From CALKWS01 sp051020515 (GTDB taxonomy: Bacteria > Actinomycetota > Actinomycetes > Actinomycetales > Beutenbergiaceae), in the NCBI RefSeq assembly GCF_051020515.1, contig NZ_CP194857.1:1860001-1924000 (forward strand): a stretch of DNA of 64,000 bases, in the 5' to 3' direction. The notes beneath the pieces were generated by a model. The model ran no database searches, was not told where the DNA came from, and worked only from the letters and a program-made list of their open reading frames with translations. The translations under genes were made by a program, and so were the position numbers. This document shows, in pieces, positions 1-8,639 of the stretch (positions within the stretch are counted from its first letter, which is position 1; every line of letters starts with the position of its first letter).

Positions 1-1
1 G

Positions 2-1555
2 GAAGCAGCGATCGCAGGTGCGCCGGCGCCGAGCAGCCCGACAACTGCCCGCCCGACGACGGAGCCGGCCCCCCAGCCGCAGGCCCGGGAAGTGCCCGCG
101 AACGGAGGAACGACCGAGCGGCCCGCTGCGGCTCCGGTACGAGCCCAGGAGGCGGCCCGGGCGGCCCAGCCCGAACCGGCCGGCCGGCCGGCCGAGCCCG
201 CACCCGAACCGGACTCCGGACCGGCGCCGGACGTGGGACCTCACCGGCCGGGAACGAGTCGGGAGGCACCGGCGGCGCCAGAGGAACCGGCAGCACCCGC
301 AGCCGCGCAGACCCCGCCAGACGAGAAAACCCAGGCAGGCGAGCAGGCCGGAGGCGCGATGACGACGGATCAGGTTCGTCGTCGTTGGCCCGAGGTGCTG
401 GACACCCTGGCCCGGCTCAAGCGGACCTCGTGGGCGCTGGTCTCCCAGGATGCCCAGGTGATGGATCTATCCCCGACCACGTTGTCGCTGGGCTTTTCCA
501 CCTCGGGCCTGGCCACCGCGTTCCGGTCCGGCCCGCACGGCGACATGGTGGCGCAGGCGCTACGGGAGACCCTGGGGGTGGAGGTTCGGATCGAGCCGGT
601 CCTGAACGACGGTTCCGCGGGCGGTGGTGGCGCCGCTGCGCACCGGCCGGCGCCGACGCAATCCGGTCCCGGGACCCCGGCCGCCGATCCCACCGCGTCC
701 GCCCCGAGTGCCCCGCACGAGCAGACCTCCCGGCCGGCATCGGGTCGTCAGTCGGCAGCCGGGCCAGCGGCCCAGACCGCGGGACCGGGGCAGACCGCGG
801 GACCGGGGCAGGCCCCGCAGCCGGAGCGACCCGCGCAGCCGGAACAGGCGGCGCGAGCCGAGCAGCCCGCGCCTCGCAGTCTCGGTGCGGTCAGTGGCGG
901 TGCGGAGCCTGCGGGCCCGGAAGCCGGTGACGGCCACTCATCGGACCGGCCGCCGCACGGTGCCGGCCGGACCGGACCGAGTGCCACGGGCGCGGCCCGG
1001 TCGGCGGGCACGACCTCCGCTGAGGTCAAGGGTCCGCGCGAGGCTCCGGCGAGCGATGCCACGCCGGGAATCGACGGCGATGGCTGGGCCGATGTCCCGG
1101 TACGGAGGCCACCGCAGAACTGGTCCGCAGCGGCGAGCGACCCCACCGGCTCCGGCAGCGAATCCGGCACTACGGGTGCGCCGGACCATGACGTGCCGCC
1201 CCGCGCGGGCGCGATCCCGGATGAGACGGCCGGTCCGGTCGCGCCGGCCTCACCTGGTTCCGATGCCACACCCGACCACTCGCACCCCTCCTCGGCCCCG
1301 GACGCACCGGACCACGGCACCTCCGGCTACCGGGCGATCGCCACCCAGGCGCAGGAAGCCGCCCTGGTAGCCGAGCCACCGCGCAACCCAGATGCGCCCG
1401 CACCCGTGCAGCGCCTCGGGGACGAAGCCGATGAGCACTCCGATGACGATCCGGCCCTGGAGACCACCGAGGTGGTGGGCGCGCCGTTGGTGGCGCGTCT
1501 GTTGGGCGGAACCGTGATCGATGAGGAGATCGACGATCCCGGGCAGGTGCGGTGA
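2..1555 (+). CDS. dnaX: DNA polymerase III subunit gamma/tau, C-terminal part (5' partial)
   Basis: The reading frame is open from the first bases of the window to a TGA at 1553-1555, so this is the 3' part of a longer gene. The first 110 or so codons are a Pro/Ala/Glu-rich linker. A folded segment follows (encoded about 361-620; TTDQVRRRWPEVLDTL and LKRTSWALVSQ), typical of the tau C-terminal domain in actinobacterial DnaX, then a long low-complexity tail with an 18-bp tandem repeat near 771-810. The AAA+ clamp-loader core lies upstream of the window. The product loads the sliding clamp and couples it to the polymerase. The neighbour recR, whose ATG overlaps the stop, is the usual bacterial partner and supports the call. 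Confidence 0.85.
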   Translation, partial: EAAIAGAPAPSSPTTARPTTEPAPQPQAREVPANGGTTERPAAAPVRAQEAARAAQPEPAGRPAEPAPEPDSGPAPDVGPHRPGTSREAPAAPEEPAAPAAAQTPPDEKTQAGEQAGGAMTTDQVRRRWPEVLDTLARLKRTSWALVSQDAQVMDLSPTTLSLGFSTSGLATAFRSGPHGDMVAQALRETLGVEVRIEPVLNDGSAGGGGAAAHRPAPTQSGPGTPAADPTASAPSAPHEQTSRPASGRQSAAGPAAQTAGPGQTAGPGQAPQPERPAQPEQAARAEQPAPRSLGAVSGGAEPAGPEAGDGHSSDRPPHGAGRTGPSATGAARSAGTTSAEVKGPREAPASDATPGIDGDGWADVPVRRPPQNWSAAASDPTGSGSESGTTGAPDHDVPPRAGAIPDETAGPVAPASPGSDATPDHSHPSSAPDAPDHGTSGYRAIATQAQEAALVAEPPRNPDAPAPVQRLGDEADEHSDDDPALETTEVVGAPLVARLLGGTVIDEEIDDPGQVR

Positions 1556-2159
1556 TGGTGGCCTATGACGGCGCCGTCCAGGACCTGATCGATGAACTGG
1601 GCCGACTGCCCGGGGTGGGGCCCAAGAGCGCCCAGCGGATCGCCTTCTACGTTCTCGGCGCCGATCCCGAGGACGTCCAGCGCCTGGCCACCGCCCTGAC
1701 CGAGGTCAAGGCGCGGGTCCGGTTCTGTGAGGTGTGCGGCAACGTGGCCGAGGAGGAGCAGTGCCGCATCTGCCGTGACCCACGTCGCGACGGCGCGTTG
1801 CTGTGTGTGGTCGAGGAGGCCAAGGACGTCGTGGCGATCGAACGGACCCGGGAGTTCCGCGGGCGCTACCACGTGCTCGGTGGGGCCATCAACCCGATCG
1901 ACGGGGTGGGTCCGGACGATCTGCGCATCCGCGAACTGCTGACCCGCTGGGCGATGATGAGATCACCGAGATCATCATCGCCACCGACCCCAACGTGGAG
2001 GGGGAGGCCACCGCGACCTACCTGGTGCGGATGCTGCGACCGATGGGCCTGACCATCTCCCGGCTCGCCTCCGGCCTGCCGGTGGGCGGGGACCTGGAGT
2101 ACGCCGACGAGGTCACCCTGGGCCGGGCGTTCGAGGGCCGCCGGGCCGTCGACGCATGA
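1555..2159 (+). CDS. recR: Recombination mediator RecR (apparent frameshift near 1948)
   Basis: RecR works with RecF/RecO in loading RecA at gaps. The N-terminal helix-hairpin-helix (GRLPGVGPKSAQRIAFY), the four-cysteine zinc finger (CEVCGN...CRICRD) and the Toprim domain (CVVEEAKDVVAIE, then IIIATDPNVEGEATA) are all present. Total length is about 200 aa, normal for the family. The ATG at 1555 overlaps the dnaX TGA. The frame breaks after LLTR at about 1946-1950; adding one base restores LGDDEITEII and the full C-terminus. Since each side is intact, I read this as a sequence error rather than a dead gene. Confidence 0.9.
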
Positions 2160-2718
2160 GCCGCCGCCCCAAGGTGGTCCTGATCACCGGGGTCCAGGCC
2201 GCCGGCAAGTCCACCCTCGCGCCGTTGCTGGCCGACCACCTCGGCCCGCCGTCGATGGCGCTGGATGGTGATGTCTTCTACTCCGCGGTTCGAGCCGGGC
2301 ACGCCCGGATGGGCCCCGACCCCGACCCGGAGGCCGTGCGCCAACTACGGCTGCGGTACGAGGCTTCGGCCCTGGTCGCCAACCACTATGCCGCGTCCGG
2401 ATTCCACGTCGTCATCGCCGACGTGGTCCTCGGGGAGGATGTGACGCCTGGATGGAGCGGATCGCCTCCGCTGAACGACACCTGGTGGTGCTGAACCCCG
2501 GCCCGGAGGTTGTGCTGGCGCGCGAGCGGGGGAGGGGCGGGGACTCCTACCGGGACTGGGACCACGGCAGCGGGTCGCCAGCAGAGGGGGTGCGCACGCT
2601 GCAGGAGTTCCTGGAGCAGGGCCCGCGGCGCGGGCTGTGGCTGGACACCAGCGCCCTCGACCCCTCGCAGAGCGTTGAGGCGATCCTCGCCGACGGGATG
2701 GCCGGTTCGCGGTACTGA
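2156..2718 (+). CDS. P-loop kinase / phosphotransferase-like AAA ATPase (apparent frameshift near 2448)
   Basis: The start ATG overlaps the recR stop (ATGA), so it is probably translationally coupled. The N-terminus carries a Walker A motif (GVQAAGKSTLAP, residues about 11-22), followed by an LDGDVFY segment typical of small-molecule kinases of the chloramphenicol-phosphotransferase or AAA_33 type. The frame breaks after GEDVT near 2445-2450 and resumes as WMERIASAERHLVVLNP, ending at 2718; one missing base explains it. The combined length of about 187 aa fits a complete kinase. The substrate cannot be told from the sequence. Confidence 0.7.
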
Positions 2719-2836
2719 ACGTGCCGGCCCCGCGGGAAGCCGGGCCGATCGGCGTGCCGCAGCCGGGAAGATAGCCGCAACCCACGTCGATTGCCTACGG
2801 TGGGGGCACACCAACGAGACCGGAGGTGGGTAACCG

Positions 2837-3463
2837 ATGGAAGCGAGCCTCGATGCGGACCTGCGCGTGCTGGGTACGGCGACCGCAGCGGTCGCCGAGC
2901 AGTTCCTCAGCACCACCAAGGAGGTGGCCTCCGGGTCCAGCCCGGACGTGGCGATCCCGCTGCTGCTGCTCGCGGTCTCGGATCTGGTCACCGCCGGCGC
3001 GCGGCTGGGCGCCATCACCGACGTCGTCCCGGCCCACCGGTTCGAGCCCGACGACGGCCCCGAGGTCGACAGTGAGCCGCTGCGGGTCTCCCTGGCGAAC
3101 GTGCTCGACGGGTTGGATGCCTACTCCGAGGTGATCGACCCGCTCATCAGCGCCGACACCGGTACCGCCCGGCTCAGCGACGACCTGGCCGACATCGCCA
3201 CCGCGCTGTCCACCGGGCTGCAGCACCACCGTGCCGGACACCCCGACGAGGCGCTGTGGTGGTGGCAGTTCTCCTACCTCTCGGTCTGGGGTGAACGAGC
3301 CACCAGCGCCACCCGGGTCCTGATCAGCCTGATCGCGCACCTGCGCCTGGACGTTGACGACGAGGTTGCCGCCGACGCCGAGTTCCACGCCCTGCACGCC
3401 ACGCCCGGCGAGGTGCCCGCGGACGGCCGGCCGTCCCGGGGCACCCCCGCATCGGGTGACTGA
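2837..3463 (+). CDS. DUF5063 domain-containing protein
   Basis: This is a 208-aa, mostly helical acidic protein without signal peptide or membrane segment. The WWWQFSYLSVWGERATSA stretch and the downstream position relative to recR match the actinobacterial DUF5063 family, which sits between recR and the aspartate kinase gene. Here the ABC and ectoine genes separate it from lysC. The ATG at 2837 follows a good GGAGGTG ribosome-binding site. No biochemical function is established to my knowledge. Confidence 0.75.
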   Translation: MEASLDADLRVLGTATAAVAEQFLSTTKEVASGSSPDVAIPLLLLAVSDLVTAGARLGAITDVVPAHRFEPDDGPEVDSEPLRVSLANVLDGLDAYSEVIDPLISADTGTARLSDDLADIATALSTGLQHHRAGHPDEALWWWQFSYLSVWGERATSATRVLISLIAHLRLDVDDEVAADAEFHALHATPGEVPADGRPSRGTPASGD

Positions 3464-3562
3464 CCCGGCGCCTGCCCGCCCACGCTGCGACCCGCGCCGG
3501 CACCGAACCCGTCGCGCGAAGCCCGCGTGCGCCGTCGTCGGCCACGCCATGGGACCGTGCGG

Positions 3563-4705
3563 TCAGGCGACTCGCGCTCCCCGGGACAGGGTCCGGTAGG
3601 GCACCGCGAGCCGGCGGATGGCGAGGGTCAGGCCACCGGCCCCCAGCAGCAGGTGCAGACCCAGCCCCCAGGGCCAGTGGGGCGTCTGGGACAGCGCCGG
3701 TGGTTCGGGTGCGTCCGGACCGTAGTTGCCGCTCCAGCACTGATCCACCTGCGCGCTCGGCCCCTCGCGGGCCAGTTGCACCGCGCCCCGGATCGCACCC
3801 AGGGGCCCCTCGGAGGAGTGCCTGTCGGCGGGGTCGATCGACGGCGCGGCTGAGTCAGCGAGGATCACGAACGGGTTCACCGCCAGCAGCCACCAGGTGC
3901 GGTCGGTGTCGGAGACTGATTGCAGGTGGGTCTCCCAGCGGCACCGGGCATCCTCGGCCTGGGCGAAGGGCACGGTGTACACCTGCACCTCCCGCTCCTG
4001 GGTGATCAACGGGAACGTCAGCCCGAACAGCACCAGACAGAGGATGCTCAGGGTGCCCACCGTCAGATAGGACAACACCGTGGACCCGGCCGGACGGTTC
4101 GTCAGTGCGGAGAACCCCAGACTGACCGCGCACACCACCACCAGCAGCAACGCCAGCACCACCAGGGCCAGGGCCAGGCGTCCGATACCGGTGCGGGACA
4201 GGACCCAGGACCAGATCAGGAACGGCATCGAGACCGCCAGGAAGGACAGCGCGGCGAACCACCCGGCCAGTAGCTTCCCCAGCGCCAGATCGACCGGGCT
4301 CAGTTTGGTGATCTGCATGATCGCCAACGTGCCGGCCTGACGGTCCCCGTTGATGGCGGTGGAGGACAAGGTCGGCGTGACCAGCAGCCCCAGGCCGAGC
4401 ACGAACATCAGGATCAACTCGTAGACGAAACGGCTCCCGGGCGCCCCGCCCACGGTGGTCAGGGCCTGGTGCAACAGGATGGAGACCACCCCCACCAGGA
4501 CGAAGAAGGCCACCAGGGCCACCTTCCACCGGGTCGAGCGCACTCGCTGGCGCAACTCCAGCACCAGGACGGTGCGGACACCCTGCCAGCTCACCGCGCG
4601 CGCCCGCTGCTCGGCAGGTTCGACCGGGGCGGGACCGAACGGGTGCTCCGGGCCACCCGGGTCGGCGCCGCCCGGGTGCTGGGAGGTGGGGATCCCGGTG
4701 GTCAT
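3563..4705 (-). CDS. ABC transporter permease, ABC-2 type
   Basis: This 380-aa membrane protein has a 40-residue Pro/Gly-rich cytoplasmic N-terminus, then a conserved ABC-2 entry segment (VLVLELRQRVRSTRWKVALV). About six transmembrane segments follow, interrupted by a roughly 100-aa extracytoplasmic loop after the fifth (residues about 240-345). The phrase NGDRQAGTLAIMQITKLSP is typical of gliding/Nod-type ABC-2 permeases. The start codon overlaps the stop of the upstream ATPase gene (ATGA), so the two form one transporter. The exported substrate is unknown. Confidence 0.8.
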   Translation of the reverse strand: MTTGIPTSQHPGGADPGGPEHPFGPAPVEPAEQRARAVSWQGVRTVLVLELRQRVRSTRWKVALVAFFVLVGVVSILLHQALTTVGGAPGSRFVYELILMFVLGLGLLVTPTLSSTAINGDRQAGTLAIMQITKLSPVDLALGKLLAGWFAALSFLAVSMPFLIWSWVLSRTGIGRLALALVVLALLLVVVCAVSLGFSALTNRPAGSTVLSYLTVGTLSILCLVLFGLTFPLITQEREVQVYTVPFAQAEDARCRWETHLQSVSDTDRTWWLLAVNPFVILADSAAPSIDPADRHSSEGPLGAIRGAVQLAREGPSAQVDQCWSGNYGPDAPEPPALSQTPHWPWGLGLHLLLGAGGLTLAIRRLAVPYRTLSRGARVA

Positions 4706-5675
4706 CGCCGGTCCGCGTCCAACGTGAGGTAGGCCTGCTCCAGCAACCCGCCCACCGGCGTCAGCGTGCTGATCGGCACTCCTGCGCCCACCGCGTCGGC
4801 GAGCAACCGTGCCGCAGCCCGTTCATCGGGCAGTTCCACCAGGACGGTGGCGGCCCCTGCAGGTGCGTCGGTGTCCGGGATCAGCCTGACCTGGGCACGG
4901 TCGGCCCAGACGGTGAGTGCGGTCGCATCCAGACTGTGCAGCCGCCAGCGCGCCGTCGTGCGTTGGTAGCGGCGAGCAACCCGGCCGAGGAGACCGTGGC
5001 ACCGCGCGCCAGGAACACCGCGTCGTCGACCATCTCGTCCAGTTCGGCCAACACGTGGGAGGAGATCAGCACGGTGGTGCCCGCCTGCGCCAGGGAGCGC
5101 AGCAGCGTCCGCATGTCGATCCGTGAGCGCGGGTCCAGACCCGAGGCCGGTTCGTCCAGCAACAGCACCTGCGGCCGGTTCACCAGCGCCCGGGCCATCC
5201 CCAGGCGCTGTTTCTGCCCCCTGGAGAGCACCTGGGCAGGCGCATCGGCGAACTCACTCAGGTGCACGGTCGCCAGCAACTCGGCGGCACGACGGCGGCT
5301 CAGGGCAGGGTTGAGCCGGTAGGCAGCACCCATCGTGGTGAGGATCTCGGTGGCGCTCAGGGATTCCCAGGTGCCGAAGGCATCGGGCATCCACCCGATC
5401 CGTGACCGGGCCTGCGCCGAGCGCGTCGGGTCCGCGCCGGCCACCAGCACCTCACCGGTGTCCGGGGCGAGCAGCCCGGCGAGCATGAGCAGCAACGTGG
5501 TCTTGCCCGACCCGTTCGGGCCGATCAGCGCGGTGACGCTGCCCCGCCGCACATCCAGGTCCACGCCGTCCACGGCTCGCACGTCACCGAAGGCCCGGGA
5601 CAGGCCCCGGGCCCAGATCGCCGGTGGGGTCGCCGACGGCGTGACGGGCGGCACGGCATCGGCGGTTGTTGCCAT
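4702..5675 (-). CDS. ABC transporter ATP-binding protein (apparent frameshift near 4955)
   Basis: The nucleotide-binding domain is complete: Walker A GPNGSGKTTLLLM, signature LSRGQKQRLGMARAL, Walker B VLLLDEPASGLDP and the H-loop SSHVLAEL. The frame breaks after NARRR near 4950-4957; the C-terminal dimerisation region continues in the next frame to a TGA at 4702-4704 that overlaps the permease ATG. I chose the ATG at 5675 because a TAGATT hexamer lies 6 nt upstream of it, a leaderless promoter arrangement seen repeatedly in this window. It powers the adjacent permease. Confidence 0.85.
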
Positions 5676-5757
5676 GAGCACAATCTAGGCCCGTGCGGCC
5701 CCGCTTCGCAGTAGCCGGTGGCGCCGGATGAGTGAAGGTTTCGTGCGCAGGAACGAC

Positions 5758-5794
5758 AGTGGCACAACCCCCGCCTCGCGGGGATCGTGCCACT
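5758..5794 (-). terminator. Hairpin terminator downstream of ectC
   Basis: AGTGGCAC (5758-5765) pairs perfectly with GTGCCACT (5787-5794), with an inner CCCCGC/GCGGGG stem. It lies between the ectC stop at 5810 and the start of the next leftward gene, so it probably ends the ectoine operon transcript. There is no long T-run. Confidence 0.6.
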
Positions 5795-5809
5795 GGATGT
5801 GCAGAGCGC

Positions 5810-6214
5810 TCAGGCCGGCTGCAGCGGGTCTTCCTTGATCAGCGGGTAGACGCCGTTCTCGTCGTGCACTTCCCGGCCGGTCACCGGCGGATTGAACACG
5901 CACACGGTGCGCATCTGGGTGCGCGGGCGCAGGACGTGCTTGTCGTGCTGGTCGAGCAGGTACATCGACCCGGGCCGCAGTTCATGCACCTCGCCGGTGG
6001 CGACGTCGGTGATGGCGCCCTCGCCCTCGGTGATGAAGACCGCCTCGATGTGGTTGGCGTACCAGAACTCGTTCACCGTTCCGGGCTTCAGGACGGTCTC
6101 GTGGAGGGAGAACCCGACGTGGTCCTTGGCCAGCACGATCCGGCGCGAGCGCCAGTTCTCGGTCGTGATGTCGGCGTCGGTGTCGGAGATGTCATCCAGG
6201 TGGCGGACGATCAT
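5810..6214 (-). CDS. ectC: L-ectoine synthase
   Basis: EctC cyclises N-gamma-acetyl-L-2,4-diaminobutyrate to ectoine, the last step of compatible-solute synthesis. The 134-aa length and the sequence (MIVRHLDDI, then the cupin residues around HETVLKPGTVNEFWYANHIE and FITEGEGAITD, and the late CVFNPPVTGREVHDENGVYPL) are diagnostic of the cupin EctC family. The ATG overlaps the ectB TGA. No ectD hydroxylase gene follows, so 5-hydroxyectoine is not predicted from this locus. Confidence 0.96.
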   Translation of the reverse strand: MIVRHLDDISDTDADITTENWRSRRIVLAKDHVGFSLHETVLKPGTVNEFWYANHIEAVFITEGEGAITDVATGEVHELRPGSMYLLDQHDKHVLRPRTQMRTVCVFNPPVTGREVHDENGVYPLIKEDPLQPA

Positions 6215-7497
6215 GATGTGGCGAGCTCCTCAATCTTGTCGGCCGGGTTGGCGGCGAGGACGTCGTCGATGGACTCCTCGAGGATGGTCATGCCGCGCTC
6301 GAACTCATCCTTGGTCATGGTCAGCGGCGGCAGCAACTTCAGCACCTCACCCTCCGGGCCGGAGGTCTCGGCGAGCAGGCCACGCTCGAATGCTGTCGTG
6401 GTGACCTGGTCGGCGAGCTCACCGTTGGCGAACTGCAGTCCCCGGGCCATGCCGCGGCCCTTGGCCACCAACTGGTGCTCCTCGTACTGAGCCACGATGC
6501 GGTTGAACCGGGACTCGACCTGCAGGCCGCGGGCGACGGTCTGCTGCTTCAACGACTCATCCCGCCAGAAGTGACGAATGGACTCAGCAGCGGTAGCGAA
6601 GGCCGGGCCGATGCCACGGAAGGTGCCGTTGTGCTCACCCGGTGACCAGATGTCCAGGTCCGGACGGATCAGGGTGACGGCCATCGGCAGGCCGTACCCG
6701 GAGAGGGACTTGGACAGTGTGACGATGTCCGGGACGATGCCGGCCTCTTCGAAGCTGAAGAACGAGCCGGTGCGTCCCACCCCCATCTGGATGTCATCGA
6801 CGATGAGCAGCACGCCGTGCTTCTTGCACAACTCGGACAAGTTGCGCAGCCACTCGGCGCGGGCCGTGTTGAGCCCACCCTCACCCTGGACGGTCTCCAC
6901 GATCACCGCGGCGGGCTCGTTCAGGCCCCCGCCACCATCGCCGAGCAACTTCTCGAGGTAGATGAAGTCCGGGACGTCCCCGTTGAAGTAGTCGTCGTAG
7001 GGCATCGGGGTGGCATGTACCAGGGGCAGGCCCGCTCCGCCACGCTTCATCGCGTTTCCGGTCACCGACAGTGCCCCGAGCGTCATGCCGTGGAAGGCGT
7101 TGGTGAAGTTCACCACCGACTCCCGGCCGGTGACCTTGCGCGCCAACTTCAGTGCGGCCTCGACGGCGTTGGAACCGCCCGGTCCGGGGAACACCATCTT
7201 GTAGTCGAGATCGCGGGGCTTGAGGATCTCGTTGTGGAAGGTGGCCAGGAAGTCGTCCCGTGCCGGGGTGAACATGTCCAGGGAGTGCACCACCCGGTCG
7301 CTGGTGAAGTAGTCCAGCAGCGTTTCCTTCAGGTGCGGGTGGTTGTGGCCGTAGTTCAGGGCCCCGGCGCCGGCGAAGAAGTCAAGATAGGCCCGGCCGT
7401 CGACGTCGTGGATCGTCGCGCCGGAGGCGCGATCGAACGAGGTGGGCCAGGACCGGGAGTAACTGCGAACCTGGGATTCCAGTTCGACAGTGCTCAT
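6211..7497 (-). CDS. ectB: Diaminobutyrate-2-oxoglutarate transaminase
   Basis: EctB is a PLP-dependent class III aminotransferase that converts L-aspartate-4-semialdehyde plus glutamate to L-2,4-diaminobutyrate. The protein from the ATG at 7497 is 428 aa, the normal length. It has the cofactor region FPGPGGSNAVEAALKLAR, the DDIQMGVGRTG segment (Asp near 234-235) and the PLP lysine in LSKSLSGYGL (about K263). Its frame is continuous with ectA upstream; a GGAG sequence about 8 nt before this ATG suggests it can still start on its own. Its substrate is the product of the divergent lysC-asd pair. Confidence 0.95.
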   Translation of the reverse strand: MSTVELESQVRSYSRSWPTSFDRASGATIHDVDGRAYLDFFAGAGALNYGHNHPHLKETLLDYFTSDRVVHSLDMFTPARDDFLATFHNEILKPRDLDYKMVFPGPGGSNAVEAALKLARKVTGRESVVNFTNAFHGMTLGALSVTGNAMKRGGAGLPLVHATPMPYDDYFNGDVPDFIYLEKLLGDGGGGLNEPAAVIVETVQGEGGLNTARAEWLRNLSELCKKHGVLLIVDDIQMGVGRTGSFFSFEEAGIVPDIVTLSKSLSGYGLPMAVTLIRPDLDIWSPGEHNGTFRGIGPAFATAAESIRHFWRDESLKQQTVARGLQVESRFNRIVAQYEEHQLVAKGRGMARGLQFANGELADQVTTTAFERGLLAETSGPEGEVLKLLPPLTMTKDEFERGMTILEESIDDVLAANPADKIEELATS

Positions 7498-8022
7498 AGG
7501 ACGGGTCTCCGTTTCATTGGCGTTCGTGCGCATCGGGCCGATGCGCACCAACCCCTCGGCCTCGTGGCCGTCGGGGAAGTCTTCGGTGGTGAACATCTCG
7601 CGGCGGTTCAGCTCGGAGCCGCGGGAGCGGGCGAAACTGGTGAACAACCGCTGTGAGGCGGTGTTGTCCGCAGTGATGGTCGCCTCGACGTAGGTGGCCT
7701 CGGTCGCCACGTCGTCAAGCAGACGCAGACCCAGTTGGCGACCGCGGTGCTCGGCGGCAACGGCGATCTGCCATACGAACAGGGTCCCGGGCTCGGACTG
7801 ACGGCGGTACCCGAGTACGAAGCCGGCAGGTTCACCGTCAACCTCGACGATGCGACAGGTCTGCGCGAAGTCCCTGGCGAACAACAGGTAGGCGTAGGAG
7901 GTGTTCAGATCGAGGGATCCGGAATCGCGCGCCAGGCGCCACATGGTGGCGCCGTCCTCAACGGCTGGGTTTCGAAAAGTAATCTGGGCAGTAGTGGGCG
8001 AGGTCGTTGTGGAAGTAGTCAT
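7498..8022 (-). CDS. ectA: L-2,4-diaminobutyrate N-acetyltransferase, open into ectB
   Basis: EctA acetylates diaminobutyrate with acetyl-CoA. The GNAT fold is clear: RNPAVEDGATMWRLARDSG near the start, IAVAAEHRGRQLGLRLLDD as the acetyl-CoA loop, NTASQRLFTSFAR and a C-terminal FPDGHEAEGLVRIGP. Start ATG is at 8022. No stop codon follows IGPMR: the frame runs through about 11 residues straight into the ectB ATG at 7497. Elsewhere EctA ends at about this point. Adding one base near 7520-7530 would bring a TGA into frame at 7514-7516, so the apparent fusion may be a sequence error of the kind common in this window. Confidence 0.9.
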
Positions 8023-8639
8023 ACCGCCATTCACCGTAGCGAGGTTGCGCCCGGATCTAAACCGGTGCCCGGGGCTGATCCGGGCCCAGGTTGGGCGGAT
8101 CGCCGCCGAGCGGATTCGGGGTAATCGTTGATAGCGCAACCGAAGCTCGGGGTGGATCAATGGCGGGTCAATCAATCGAAATCTCGTCCGAATAGTGAGA
8201 CGAATCACGTCGGCCCCAGGGTCCCCCGGTGAGATCGTTAGACACGTCACAAGGTCTCCGACCCGGGACCTCGGTGGTGCGGCGCAACTGAACCTGCGCC
8301 GGAAGGACTGAGAATCCGCGGCTTCGTCGCGCTTCCCGCCCGGATGCCGGTGTGTGCCGGCGGAACCGGCGAGTGTACGGCGGGAGTATTATCAAGTGGT
8401 AGCTCCGGACTGAAAGTGTGATTGGGTATCTGGTGCGCTTGTGATGCGAGCATGGTCGGGCACGTCGGTCGAGGGCGGGTTGTCCCGGCCGGGGGCCCGG
8501 ACGGGTACGTGGCGCGTGCGTCCATCCCCGCCGGCCGGTTCCGAGCAGCACACGCTCGCGATGCCCTTCAGTTGATACGCACCCGGTACGCATCACCAGT
8601 AGCGCTGTTCACCAAACATTGATCCCCAGCGGAGTTCCT
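8023..8639. other. Intergenic region between ectA and lysC
   Basis: About 620 bp separate the divergent ectA and lysC starts. I see no supported gene: open frames here have atypical composition and no recognisable product. The region is less GC-rich than the genes around it and must hold the promoters of ectABC (leftward) and lysC-asd (rightward). I did not recognise a lysine riboswitch or another known leader element. Confidence 0.5.

Noticed and set aside
8251..8600. Open frames between ectA and lysC
   Set aside because: No conserved features, poor starts and a composition unlike the genes; the region is better explained as divergent promoters.
8023..8639. Lysine riboswitch or osmosensing RNA upstream of lysC/ectA
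   Set aside because: I looked for a structured leader close to either start and saw no arrangement that I could match to a known class.
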